Source: a virus. From it: a stretch of DNA of 34,119 bases. The stretch covers positions 1-34,119 of the IMG/VR virus record IMGVR_UViG_3300048591_000727; one strand, given 5' to 3'. Positions 7,280-14,724 of the stretch are shown in pieces. The position numbers and the translations under genes were made by a program. Position 1 is the first letter of the stretch. Each line of letters begins with the position of its first letter. Below the pieces are notes generated by a model that saw nothing but the letters and a program-made list of their open reading frames with translations, was not told the origin of the DNA and ran no database searches.

Positions 7280-7597
7280 ATGTCAAACGAAGATACACAG
7301 TCTTTCACCCTACCCTCAGATCCTGTACAGCGTAAGAAGATTTCAGACGCTCTACATGAAATGGCCGGCGCTCTTCAATTTATTGAAGACAAGAGGGAAT
7401 TTATGAAAGATGTTGCTGCAAGCATCAACGAGGAATTTGAAATTCCAAAGAAGATTGTTATGAAGATGGCTAGAACCCTTCACAAACACAACTATAATGA
7501 CGTTGCACAAGAAACGGATGTATTTGTTACATGTTTTGAAACTTTGTTCCCAACCTTGTCCGGCGATGATAGTTCGGAAGCCGACGCAGGAGAATAA
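7280..7597 (+). CDS. dsbA: DsbA-like double-stranded DNA-binding protein
   Basis: 105 residues, acidic at both ends with a helical core: KISDALHEMAGALQFIEDKR, then FMKDVAASINEEFEIPKKIV and MARTLHKHNYNDV. The arrangement of an IxxxRxF/L helix followed by an EEFE(I/L)PKK turn and an R-x-x-HK-x-N(Y/F) helix is shared with the DsbA family of T4-like phages. In T4, DsbA binds double-stranded DNA at late promoters and stimulates late transcription. Here it is the first gene behind a strong sigma70-like promoter and is directly followed by the DNA polymerase gene (stop and ATG adjacent, AGGAG inside its 3' end). That fits an early, DNA-metabolism protein. Assignment rests on pattern, not a search. 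Confidence 0.65.
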   Translation: MSNEDTQSFTLPSDPVQRKKISDALHEMAGALQFIEDKREFMKDVAASINEEFEIPKKIVMKMARTLHKHNYNDVAQETDVFVTCFETLFPTLSGDDSSEADAGE

Positions 7598-10204
7598 ATG
7601 TATATATCGGCATGCATGAGTGATAACTACAAAGAAGTTTTAGTGTGGGAGAGGAAATCCCACACTGAACGTGTGGTTAAACATTATAGAGCACCATTTT
7701 ATTTTTATATAAATGATGAATATGGTGAATTTACCGATATTTATGGAAACAAATTGCGTAAAATCGAATCGGATAGCGGTAAATCTTTAAAGGAATTAAA
7801 GGAAGCTTACCGCTCATCTGGTTGCACATTATACGAATCGGACATATCGCCAGAGTACAAAATTCTTTCTGAATTTTATTACGATTCACAAATTCCAGCA
7901 CTTAATATAACATTTCTGGATATCGAAGTAGATTATGATAAAACTCGTGCTTTTCCGTCTGTAGAAGATCCTTATGCACCAATAAGTGCAATAGCATTTC
8001 ATCATTATTGGTCAAATACTACAAAAGTATATGTAGTTCCACCAGAAACTTGGAAAAATTTTTCCACTGATGATTTAACTTCCGATATAACAAGTGAAAG
8101 TGAAGTTATAATTTGCAAAACTGAAAAAGAGCTACTATTATACTTACTTAAAGAAATTGAAGACAGTGACATTTTATCTGGATGGAATAGCGAAGGGTAT
8201 GATATTCCTTATATATACAAAAGGCTTCAGAAAGTTCTCTCGGAAGAGCATGCAAATAAGCTATCTTTTCCTATGGCGAGGAAGCCAAGAGTAAAAGAAG
8301 TTCTTGGAAAGAATGGAATTCCTCGACAAGTCGTAGAATTAAGCGGCAGAGTTTCACTGGACTATTTGGAAATCTTCAAAAAATTTGAAGTTGTGGAAAA
8401 ACCATCTTATACTCTTGAAGCTATTTCAGAAGAAAAATTACCAGATTTACCTAAAATGTCATATGAAGGAAGCCTATATGACTTATATAGAAATAACTTT
8501 TTAGATTTTATTCGATATAACGTAAGAGATGCAGTTGTTCTTAAGGGATTTGAAGATACACTAGGATATGTTCAGCTTGCAATTCATATGTCACATATGG
8601 CATGTGGACTAATTCCAAATATAACAGGAACAATTAAACTTGCGGAGCTAGCAATCATTAATTATTGTCACTATAATTTGAATGCAAAAGTGCCTGATGC
8701 CAAGTTTGCCGATTCCTCTGGTGAAAAATACACCGGAGCACTTGTATTACCACCACAAGTAGGTATGCACGAAATGATTGGAGCTATAGATATAGCTTCA
8801 CTATATCCTTCAACTATACGAGGAGTAAACATAAGCCCCGAAACACTCTATGGGCAATTCTTAGATAATTCCGAAGCATATTATCAAATAGCCGATAGAA
8901 CTGATAAAGAGCTACTTTTACTTTTAGAGTCTGGTGAAAGTTTAACGCTTAAAGCGAAGGAATGGGCGGAATACCTACCTGCTCAAAATTTATCATTGAG
9001 TGGATTCGGAACAGTTTTTTCTTTGAATAAAAAAGGATTTATACCTGCAATTCTTGAAGATTGGTTTAAGTCAAGAAAAGATTATAAGAAAAAATATGAA
9101 AATAGCAAAAAGGAAATTCAAGAACTTAAAAGCCAAGGAGTAGATGCGAGCGATCCCCGTATAAAACAATTGCAGCTAGCAGCGGATTATTGCAATAGAG
9201 TGCAATATATTAAGAAAATACAATTAAACTCCATGTATGGTGCTTTAGGTAATAAATTCTTTAAATTTTATGATGTAAGATTAGCAGAATCTACTACAAG
9301 ATCTGGTCAAGAAATATTGATGCATATGGTTAGAAAAACCGCAGAATTATTAGACGGAAAGTATACATATCCCTCTGATAGCTGTATTTACTCCGATACT
9401 GACAGTGTTTATTTCAAAACGCATTGTAAAGATTTAGATACTGCTGTAAAAGTAGGAAACGGTGTCCAACAATTAGTTAATGAATCTTTCCCTACATTTA
9501 TGAGTAATAACTTTTTCTGTAATAATAACTTCAATAAAAGCATTAGTGCAGAATTAGATATTATTGCAAAACGAGGAATTTTCGTAGCTAAGAAACTTTA
9601 CGTCCTTAAACTAATTTATTCGGAAGGATTTGAAGTTGATAAATTAAAAATAATGGGCCTGCAGTTAAAGAAAACTACTATCCCCAAACCCATTTCAAAA
9701 AAATTATCACAGTTCGTAGATGAATTACTTGATGGCGTATCGTGGAATGAAATAGGATACTCTATTGTTGATTATAAAAATTCTCTTTCAAATGTGGATA
9801 ACATACTTGAAATTGGTCTTCCAAAAGGAATCAAAAAGATAGAAAAGTATACGGAAGAATATAAATTTGACAATTCTACTAGACTACCGGGACATATTGC
9901 TGCTGGAATTTTTTGGAATTTATGTTGCGAGGAATTTAAAGACACGGAATCTCCGAAAATAGTTTCAGGAATGAAGATTAAAACCTATTACTTGAAAAAA
10001 CAATTCGGTAGATTTAAAAGTATAGCTGTACCAACAGATATTAAAATATTACCAGAATGGTTTAATAGGTTCAAATCTATCATAGATACAGATGCTCAGA
10101 TTGAAAGGTTGGTGGACAAACCTTTATTAAATATTGTAAAATCTATCGGTGAAAAGATACCGACACAAAAATCGCTTATGATGAGCGAAGTATTGGAATA
10201 CTAA
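7598..10204 (+). CDS. gp43: Family-B DNA polymerase, gp43-type
   Basis: Replicative phage DNA polymerase with 3'-5' proofreading, 868 residues (T4 gp43 has 898). Exonuclease motifs: Exo I FLDIEVD (D108, E110), Exo II ILSGWNSEGYDIPYI, Exo III YNVRDAVVL. Polymerase motifs: A, AIDIASLYPSTIR near residue 398; B, KKIQLNSMYGALGNKFF near 540-550; C, IYSDTDSVYF near 600. All catalytic carboxylates are present, so both activities should be intact. There is no intein or intron in the gene. AGGAG at 7588-7592 lies 5 nt before the ATG. The C-terminus ends QKSLMMSEVLEY, which could be the clamp-binding tail although it is not a textbook match. The clamp gene follows after 3 nt, as a replication operon. 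Confidence 0.97.
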   Translation: MYISACMSDNYKEVLVWERKSHTERVVKHYRAPFYFYINDEYGEFTDIYGNKLRKIESDSGKSLKELKEAYRSSGCTLYESDISPEYKILSEFYYDSQIPALNITFLDIEVDYDKTRAFPSVEDPYAPISAIAFHHYWSNTTKVYVVPPETWKNFSTDDLTSDITSESEVIICKTEKELLLYLLKEIEDSDILSGWNSEGYDIPYIYKRLQKVLSEEHANKLSFPMARKPRVKEVLGKNGIPRQVVELSGRVSLDYLEIFKKFEVVEKPSYTLEAISEEKLPDLPKMSYEGSLYDLYRNNFLDFIRYNVRDAVVLKGFEDTLGYVQLAIHMSHMACGLIPNITGTIKLAELAIINYCHYNLNAKVPDAKFADSSGEKYTGALVLPPQVGMHEMIGAIDIASLYPSTIRGVNISPETLYGQFLDNSEAYYQIADRTDKELLLLLESGESLTLKAKEWAEYLPAQNLSLSGFGTVFSLNKKGFIPAILEDWFKSRKDYKKKYENSKKEIQELKSQGVDASDPRIKQLQLAADYCNRVQYIKKIQLNSMYGALGNKFFKFYDVRLAESTTRSGQEILMHMVRKTAELLDGKYTYPSDSCIYSDTDSVYFKTHCKDLDTAVKVGNGVQQLVNESFPTFMSNNFFCNNNFNKSISAELDIIAKRGIFVAKKLYVLKLIYSEGFEVDKLKIMGLQLKKTTIPKPISKKLSQFVDELLDGVSWNEIGYSIVDYKNSLSNVDNILEIGLPKGIKKIEKYTEEYKFDNSTRLPGHIAAGIFWNLCCEEFKDTESPKIVSGMKIKTYYLKKQFGRFKSIAVPTDIKILPEWFNRFKSIIDTDAQIERLVDKPLLNIVKSIGEKIPTQKSLMMSEVLEY

Positions 10205-10207
10205 AAT

Positions 10208-10933
10208 ATGAAACTAAACGAAAAAGATTTAATAACATTAAAAGACTTAATAAGATTTACTTCCTCACTAAATATGGACGCTATAGCAATTGATTCCAGT
10301 GGTGCTAGATCTATTATGCAAGAAAGTGGAATTGTTATGTTTTCCAAGTTTTCTGGTGGAGAATTTAAAGATTTGCCTACTTTCGCCACTTCCAGAATTC
10401 AAGTATTAAACTCAAGATTAAAGTTATTTGAAAAGGACTTTGAAGTAGTAGTAACAGATAAAGAAAAAAGTGATGGCACTAAATTTATATCTTCGTTAAA
10501 TATAAAAAAAGGTCGTACAGTAATAAGCTTCAATGGAAATGATCCGACATTATTAAGAATACCAAAAAGGGTTAATGATACTCTGGCATTTAAATATTCC
10601 ATGAATAAATACACTTTTGATTTAATACTAAAGTCTAAGTCAGCAATGACAACTGATTTAATTAACGTATCACTTTCAAAAGAAACTGGAAAGATAATGA
10701 TGAGGGTAATTGAAAAGGATGGGGCCGACGAAATGGTTCACTATATCACTGACAATTTTGAGCAATTGGGTGATAAAACTTCTTTCTCTCATACGTTTAA
10801 ATATAATGTACTTTCTGCTATACTTAAGGATCATTTTGCAAACAATGATTCTCTTGATATATATGTAACAGCAAGAAACACATTATATTGCAATCCTTTA
10901 GACTTAGACTTATATGTTTTCCCAGAGGTATAA
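10208..10933 (+). CDS. gp45: Sliding clamp, gp45-type
   Basis: 241 residues, close to T4 gp45 (228). In T4 this protein forms a trimeric ring that tethers the polymerase and, loaded at nicks, activates late transcription with gp33 and gp55. Visible features fit the two-domain clamp: N-terminal KDLITLKDLIRFTSSLNMDA, strands RIQVLNSRLKLFEKDFEVVV, the inter-domain region DPTLLRIPKRVNDTLAFKY, and C-terminal FKYNVLSAILKDHF and LDLYVFPEV. Identification relies on this pattern plus position directly after the polymerase gene. As the window also contains TATAAATA motifs, the clamp-dependent late system of T4 is probably conserved here, although gp33, gp55 and the loader genes are outside. Confidence 0.85.
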   Translation: MKLNEKDLITLKDLIRFTSSLNMDAIAIDSSGARSIMQESGIVMFSKFSGGEFKDLPTFATSRIQVLNSRLKLFEKDFEVVVTDKEKSDGTKFISSLNIKKGRTVISFNGNDPTLLRIPKRVNDTLAFKYSMNKYTFDLILKSKSAMTTDLINVSLSKETGKIMMRVIEKDGADEMVHYITDNFEQLGDKTSFSHTFKYNVLSAILKDHFANNDSLDIYVTARNTLYCNPLDLDLYVFPEV

Positions 10934-10936
10934 ATT

Positions 10937-11422
10937 ATGAATTTTCTAAAAAAATGGTTTTCAAAATCCGACGCAGAGCTACCAAAAGTAGTAGAACCTA
11001 TGTTCTCGCCAATCCCCGGCGTATCCGAAGATAGGCCAATAAATGAAAGATATAAATGGAACAAAGAATATATTGAATATTTGAAGCTAAATTTTGATAT
11101 CAAGTCTACTGATGAAAATGATGTCATCGAGGAATGGTTGAATCAAACAAATGAAGCTATAAAAGTTAAAAAGGATTTGGAGAGAAGAGAAAAGTTACGA
11201 AAATCTCCAGAGCCATGGGTTGAAGTCATTGGAGAATATAATGACGAAAAAGACGGGATAGGAATAAACTTAGACTGGAATCCTGCTTTTATTAAACTAT
11301 TAAGATCACATGGATATAATGGAACAGAATCTGAAATGATTCAAAGATGGCTAAATTCATTGACTAATGAAGCTCTCTTGGAAGACGATGACGACGATGA
11401 AAGGAGAAGCGATTTTGAATAA
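10937..11422 (+). CDS. Conserved T4-like phage protein downstream of the clamp, 161 aa
   Basis: No function known to me. The N-terminus is MNFLKKWFSK. Two similar sequence units stand out: WNKEYIEYLKLNFDIKSTDE with VIEEWLNQTNEA, and WNPAFIKLLRSHGYNGTESE with MIQRWLNSLTNEA. So the protein is a tandem duplication of a roughly 40-residue 'WN-x-x-(F/Y)I...(D/E)W/RWLN...TNEA' helical module, separated by EPWVEVIGEYNDEKDGIGINLD. The C-terminus is a run of Asp/Glu. It lies between the clamp and RNase H genes and is translationally coupled to the latter (8-nt overlap), suggesting a replication-associated accessory role by context only. Confidence 0.7.
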   Translation: MNFLKKWFSKSDAELPKVVEPMFSPIPGVSEDRPINERYKWNKEYIEYLKLNFDIKSTDENDVIEEWLNQTNEAIKVKKDLERREKLRKSPEPWVEVIGEYNDEKDGIGINLDWNPAFIKLLRSHGYNGTESEMIQRWLNSLTNEALLEDDDDDERRSDFE

Positions 11423-12365
11423 TCATTATTTAATTATAGATGGTCATGGATTATTACATAGAACGTTCATGGGGCACATTAAAGAAAGTCCTGAAATCGT
11501 AATAGGAATGTGTCATCATGTAGCATTAACATCAATAAACTATTATTTTAATAAAGTAAAGCCTAATAAAGTTGTCATTGCATTTGACAAGGGATCGTGG
11601 AGAAAGCTTTACACAAAAGACTTGACTAAATGTGTTACAAATAAACCGTATAAAGGCAATAGAAGAAAAAATTTAACGGAAGAAGACATAAAAAAGTTTG
11701 AAATATTTGATCAGCACATGGACGAATTATATGAAATGCTGAAGAATAAGACAAATATTATTACTATACGTAGAGAATGGTTGGAGGCTGATGATTTAAT
11801 AGCTGGATTTATTCAATCACATCCAGATGATAAACACACTTTAATTGCATCGGATCGAGATTTTCTCCAATTATTAACTAAAAATAATTTGCAGATTATA
11901 GATCCTGCTACAGATAAATTTCTAAATTTAGATGATTGGGATAATGATCCTTCATACTTTATGTTTAGTAAATGTATTCGCGGAGACGCCGGAGACAATG
12001 TAATGTCAAGTTATCCAAGATTGCGACAGACTAAAATAAGAGAAGCATTTTTAGATCCATTTAAACGTGAAAATATCATGCAAAATGAGTTTAAAAGTTT
12101 GGAAAACATAGATGGAGAAGTCAAGGAAATGGTTTATAAAACTAGAGAAGTATTTAAAGAGAATGAGATTTTGATGGATTTAGAAAAGCAGCCCGGTTTT
12201 ATTCGAGAAGCTATCAATGAAACCATAAATGATGAAATACAAAAACAGAACTGCTTTGATTATATTTCATTTTTGCGTTTTTGCTCAAAGAATAAACTTA
12301 ATAATATTTTGGACAAAGCCGAAAAATTTGTTCCAATGTTATCAGGAAAGTCTGTTAACAAATAG
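11415..12365 (+). CDS. rnh: RNase H / FEN-family 5' nuclease
   Basis: T4 Rnh-type 5'-3' nuclease that removes RNA primers from lagging-strand fragments, 316 residues (T4 305). Metal-binding motifs of the FEN family are present: LIIDGHG, VIAFDKGSW, EWLEADDLIAGF, IASDRDFLQLL and IRGDAGDNV. The start is set at TTG 11415 (reading fMet-NNHYLIIDG), because AAGGAG at 11401-11406 lies 8 nt upstream and the domain begins immediately. The in-frame ATGs further upstream (11367, 11397) lack a ribosome-binding site. It overlaps the previous gene by 8 nt. Last gene of the replication operon; the convergent membrane-protein gene begins 1 nt past its stop. Confidence 0.9.
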   Translation: MNNHYLIIDGHGLLHRTFMGHIKESPEIVIGMCHHVALTSINYYFNKVKPNKVVIAFDKGSWRKLYTKDLTKCVTNKPYKGNRRKNLTEEDIKKFEIFDQHMDELYEMLKNKTNIITIRREWLEADDLIAGFIQSHPDDKHTLIASDRDFLQLLTKNNLQIIDPATDKFLNLDDWDNDPSYFMFSKCIRGDAGDNVMSSYPRLRQTKIREAFLDPFKRENIMQNEFKSLENIDGEVKEMVYKTREVFKENEILMDLEKQPGFIREAINETINDEIQKQNCFDYISFLRFCSKNKLNNILDKAEKFVPMLSGKSVNK

Positions 12366-12366
12366 G

Positions 12367-12882
12367 TTATGGTACTTTAGGTTGGTTTGATTTTTGTTTA
12401 TTCTCAGGTTTCCCGCTTGCCATAGGTCCAGTACCATCGTCTATAAAATTGTTTAAATCTTCGATGGGTTCTCTAGGAATTCGTCTATCTGGCATTCCCG
12501 GACTCCATGTAGGGGACATATTTAAATCGGCAGGAAGCCCTCTATCCCACTTCCTGCCGGTTGCAGTATACAAACCGAATATTCCCGCTGCTAGTCCTAT
12601 AATAGTTGTTACGAACGCAGATTGTGCAGTTGTAGGCCCACCTACAACATCCGCAACAGTACAAGAAAGTTCTATCACTCTATCAAGCTCTACACCACTA
12701 TCCAAAAATATCTTCATTAATGCAGCATCGCATTTTTGCTCAACGTAAGTAGGAATGTTTTTAAACCATACATACAATTCATAAACTAAATATGCATACA
12801 TGACTATTACTAGCCTAGGAATAATTCTCCAAGCGTCAAAGCTTTCAGCTAGTAATAAAGAAGTTCTTCTCATATTTTTCAT
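12367..12882 (-). CDS. Membrane protein, holin-like candidate
   Basis: 171 residues. An N-terminal basic/helical segment (MKNMRRTSLLLAESFDAWR) precedes a first hydrophobic helix IPRLVIVMYAYLVYELYVWF (about 21-40). A polar loop with two cysteines follows, then a second hydrophobic segment SAFVTTIIGLAAGIFGLYTATG (about 88-109), and a Pro-rich, hydrophilic C-terminal tail ending in KQKSNQPKVP. Two membrane helices, small size and a charged tail are holin-like, and the QSAFVTTIIG...FGLY segment resembles putative holins in marine phages as far as I remember. T4 holin (gp t) is different and I see no lysin gene beside it. A CATAAATA motif lies 6 nt before the ATG. An alternative start is the ATG at 12873. 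Confidence 0.5.
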   Translation of the reverse strand: MKNMRRTSLLLAESFDAWRIIPRLVIVMYAYLVYELYVWFKNIPTYVEQKCDAALMKIFLDSGVELDRVIELSCTVADVVGGPTTAQSAFVTTIIGLAAGIFGLYTATGRKWDRGLPADLNMSPTWSPGMPDRRIPREPIEDLNNFIDDGTGPMASGKPENKQKSNQPKVP

Positions 12883-12888
12883 ACTAAA

Positions 12889-12896
12889 TATTTATG
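12889..12896 (-). promoter_or_regulatory. Late-promoter-like motif CATAAATA
   Basis: One mismatch to TATAAATA, ending 6 nt before the ATG at 12882. With T4 spacing, transcription would start within a base of that ATG. Confidence 0.35.
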
Positions 12897-12921
12897 TAAA
12901 TCAATTACTTCAAAATAAAAT

Positions 12922-13665
12922 ATGGGCAGACCTAGAAAAAAGAAAAAAGATGAAAAAGTAAAGCGCCCAAGAGGAAGACAGCGGGTGTGTTTTAGCTTTG
13001 AAGAGGCAAAAATTCTTATAGCAGAAGAAAATATAAATTCTATAAGCGAGTATGCAAAATGGCACGCTTTAAATAAACCCTGTAGAATGCCAAAAAGACC
13101 TGATAGGGCATATAAAAAACAATGGAAAGGTTGGAGTGATTTTTTAGGGACTAATAATCCATTCCCATTCATACGTAAGAAATTTAGATCGTACAATGAA
13201 GCAAAATTATATGTACATAAACTAAATGTGAAAAATATTCAAGAATGGAGAGAGCTGTGTAAAAATAAGAAAATACCAGAAGATATTCCTGCTAGACCCG
13301 ATTTTTACTATAGAAAAACTAATGAGTGGTATACTTGGAAGGACTTTTTGGGTTACTCTATAACAGAAAAATTAAAAGCTCAAACACTAACGAACAAAGT
13401 TCTAGTGATATATCAAGACGAAGTAAACATGTACTCGATGACTATTATTGTTGGAGGAAAGTCTAACGCTATAGATTTTGCAAGAGCCAATAAGTTACGA
13501 ATTTTAGAGTGCTTTATCTATGACAGAGAAAGCAACTTGTCGGATATAATCAACCGTACAGGAAATCAACTAACTCACATAAGTTCAGGTGTTTACTATT
13601 TTAATGGCGGATTTATATCTAACTTAATATTTGAATTAAATTCTATTTTCGAAAAATGTTCATGA
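12922..13665 (+). CDS. INT-repeat (integrase-repeat-unit) protein with AT-hook-like N-terminus
   Basis: 247 residues. The N-terminus MGRPRKKKK...RPRGRQR carries two GRP/RGR basic patches resembling AT-hooks. Two copies of a roughly 60-residue module follow: CFSFEEAKILIAEENINSIS to WKGWSDFLG (about 23-75) and FRSYNEAKLYVHKLNVKNIQ to YTWKDFLG (about 87-146). Each has the order 'F-S-x-E-A-...-W-...-P-x-x-P-...-W-x-x-(W)-x-DFLG', the pattern of the phage integrase repeat unit. There is no tyrosine-recombinase catalytic domain. Residues 155-247 are an unrecognised alpha/beta domain. A DNA-binding role is inferred. The gene lies divergent from the membrane protein, has no clear ribosome-binding site, and its last 70 bases overlap the 3' end of the convergent Nudix gene. 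Confidence 0.65.
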   Translation: MGRPRKKKKDEKVKRPRGRQRVCFSFEEAKILIAEENINSISEYAKWHALNKPCRMPKRPDRAYKKQWKGWSDFLGTNNPFPFIRKKFRSYNEAKLYVHKLNVKNIQEWRELCKNKKIPEDIPARPDFYYRKTNEWYTWKDFLGYSITEKLKAQTLTNKVLVIYQDEVNMYSMTIIVGGKSNAIDFARANKLRILECFIYDRESNLSDIINRTGNQLTHISSGVYYFNGGFISNLIFELNSIFEKCS

Positions 13666-14051
13666 ATTAGTTTAACAATTTTTTTATGTAGCTCTCTACC
13701 TTCAGTTTCAAACTGCTCTAATGTCATCCATTTAACATCTCCAGTTTCCCAGCAAAAATCTACAAGTTTAAAATTAGACTTGAGTTCACATGCATATATA
13801 TGAGTTCTCCCTAAAAATTTGCCCATATAATGCAGTTTTGCGATATCTTCTGATCTAATTCCCAACTCCTCGCCTCCTTCTCTTATAGCAGCAGCTTTAA
13901 AATCTTCATTGTCCTCAACTCGTCCTTTAGCAATTTGAAAAAACGGTCCTCCGTACAAACTATTGGAAGGTTTCATGAATAGCATTTTAATACCATCTGT
14001 TGTAATTAATACAGGAACTAATCCTGCTCTAAAAATTTTAGTGGAGTTCAT
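13596..14051 (-). CDS. Nudix hydrolase
   Basis: 151 residues with a complete Nudix box at 43-65: G43, E49, R57-E58, E61-E62 and G64-I65, spaced as GX5EX7REUXEEXGU except that a glycine replaces the usual hydrophobic residue at position 59. The preceding GGPFFQIAKG and following strand YMGKFLGRTHIYAC fit the fold. The family hydrolyses nucleoside diphosphates linked to another moiety; T4 carries nudE of this type acting on ADP-ribose and Ap-n-A substrates, but the substrate here cannot be read from sequence. Start ATG 14051 with AGGTGA upstream. It is transcribed away from the late promoter at 14079-14086 and overlaps the INT-repeat gene tail to tail by 70 bp. Confidence 0.85.
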   Translation of the reverse strand: MNSTKIFRAGLVPVLITTDGIKMLFMKPSNSLYGGPFFQIAKGRVEDNEDFKAAAIREGGEELGIRSEDIAKLHYMGKFLGRTHIYACELKSNFKLVDFCWETGDVKWMTLEQFETEGRELHKKIVKLIHEHFSKIEFNSNIKLDINPPLK

Positions 14052-14078
14052 AATATCGGTTCACCTATTTTTTTGGGC

Positions 14079-14086
14079 TATAAATA
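14079..14086 (+). promoter_or_regulatory. T4-type late promoter motif TATAAATA
   Basis: Exact TATAAATA 48 nt upstream of the ATG at 14135. AGGAG (14121-14125) lies in the leader, and a terminator closes the unit at 14666-14691, so this is a monocistronic late unit. Confidence 0.6.
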
Positions 14087-14134
14087 ATTTTAGCTCATCA
14101 AATGACATATTAACATACACAGGAGAAATAAACA

Positions 14135-14653
14135 ATGAGTACAGCAGCAACAAACGCACCAAGATTGCCATATAGATTCCAGTGGGGAGCCATGCCGCAT
14201 ATGGCGTGGGCAGATCTCTTCAATAATCAGGTATTGGTTGAAATTCTAGTAATGTCAATCGATCCTAAAAATGGAGATTTATATTTCATTAGAGCAGACC
14301 AGTTAGACGATATTGATCGTAAGAGATTGGTAAAGATATTGCATCGTAGAGACGCACAAAAGTATGCTTTATGGGATCTATTAAGTCAGGTTACTTTGCC
14401 AAACGGGCAGAACGCTTTGGAGTTCTTTGAGCAGCTAGTTAAAGTTCGTTCCGTGTCTGGGCAGATTTTCTCACCGAATAAAGGAATGAGAGGTGCAGCA
14501 ATTATGCAGCAGCCAACACCAGTCCAACAGCCTCTGCAGGAGAGTACACAGACTGCTCATGTTCCACAACCACAGGCTCCACAGCAATCCAATTTTAATG
14601 TGGCACCACAGCCAGAAAAAAAGAAAGCTGGTAGACCGAAGAAAAATCCTTAA
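14135..14653 (+). CDS. Conserved phage protein with Pro/Gln-rich linker and AT-hook-like tail, 172 aa
   Basis: Residues 1-115 form a conserved-looking domain: PYRFQWGAMPHMAWADLFNN, ILVMSIDPKNGDLYFIRADQ, RKRLVKILHRRDAQKYALWD, and LSQVTLPNGQNALEFFEQ with VKVRSVSGQIFSPNKG. Similar proteins with 'GDLYFI..L..D..RL..IL......LWDL.SQ..L.NG.NAL.FF' occur in T4-like marine phages as I recall, without known function. Residues 125-160 are Gln/Pro-rich and disordered, and the C-terminus KKKAGRPKKNP contains an AT-hook-like GRP core. A late promoter, a strong AGGAG ribosome-binding site and an own terminator suggest an abundant late protein. A DNA-associated virion or late-gene factor is possible, but this is inference. 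Confidence 0.7.
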   Translation: MSTAATNAPRLPYRFQWGAMPHMAWADLFNNQVLVEILVMSIDPKNGDLYFIRADQLDDIDRKRLVKILHRRDAQKYALWDLLSQVTLPNGQNALEFFEQLVKVRSVSGQIFSPNKGMRGAAIMQQPTPVQQPLQESTQTAHVPQPQAPQQSNFNVAPQPEKKKAGRPKKNP

Positions 14654-14665
14654 TTAATCGGTATC

Positions 14666-14691
14666 ATAAAGGGGATGCAAATCCCCTTTAT
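14666..14691 (+). terminator. Rho-independent terminator
   Basis: A 10-bp perfect stem, 14666-14675 paired with 14682-14691 (core AAAGGGGA / TCCCCTTT), with a 6-nt loop TGCAAA followed by a T-rich stretch. It lies 12 nt after the stop codon at 14653. Confidence 0.85.
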
Positions 14692-14724
14692 ATTTTATAG
14701 TAATTACATAAAGGTTAAATATAA

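Noticed and set aside
12449-12748. Plus-strand frame antisense to the holin-like gene
   Set aside because: The opposite strand encodes a protein with two convincing membrane helices and a promoter-like motif; the antisense frame has no ribosome-binding site or recognisable domain.
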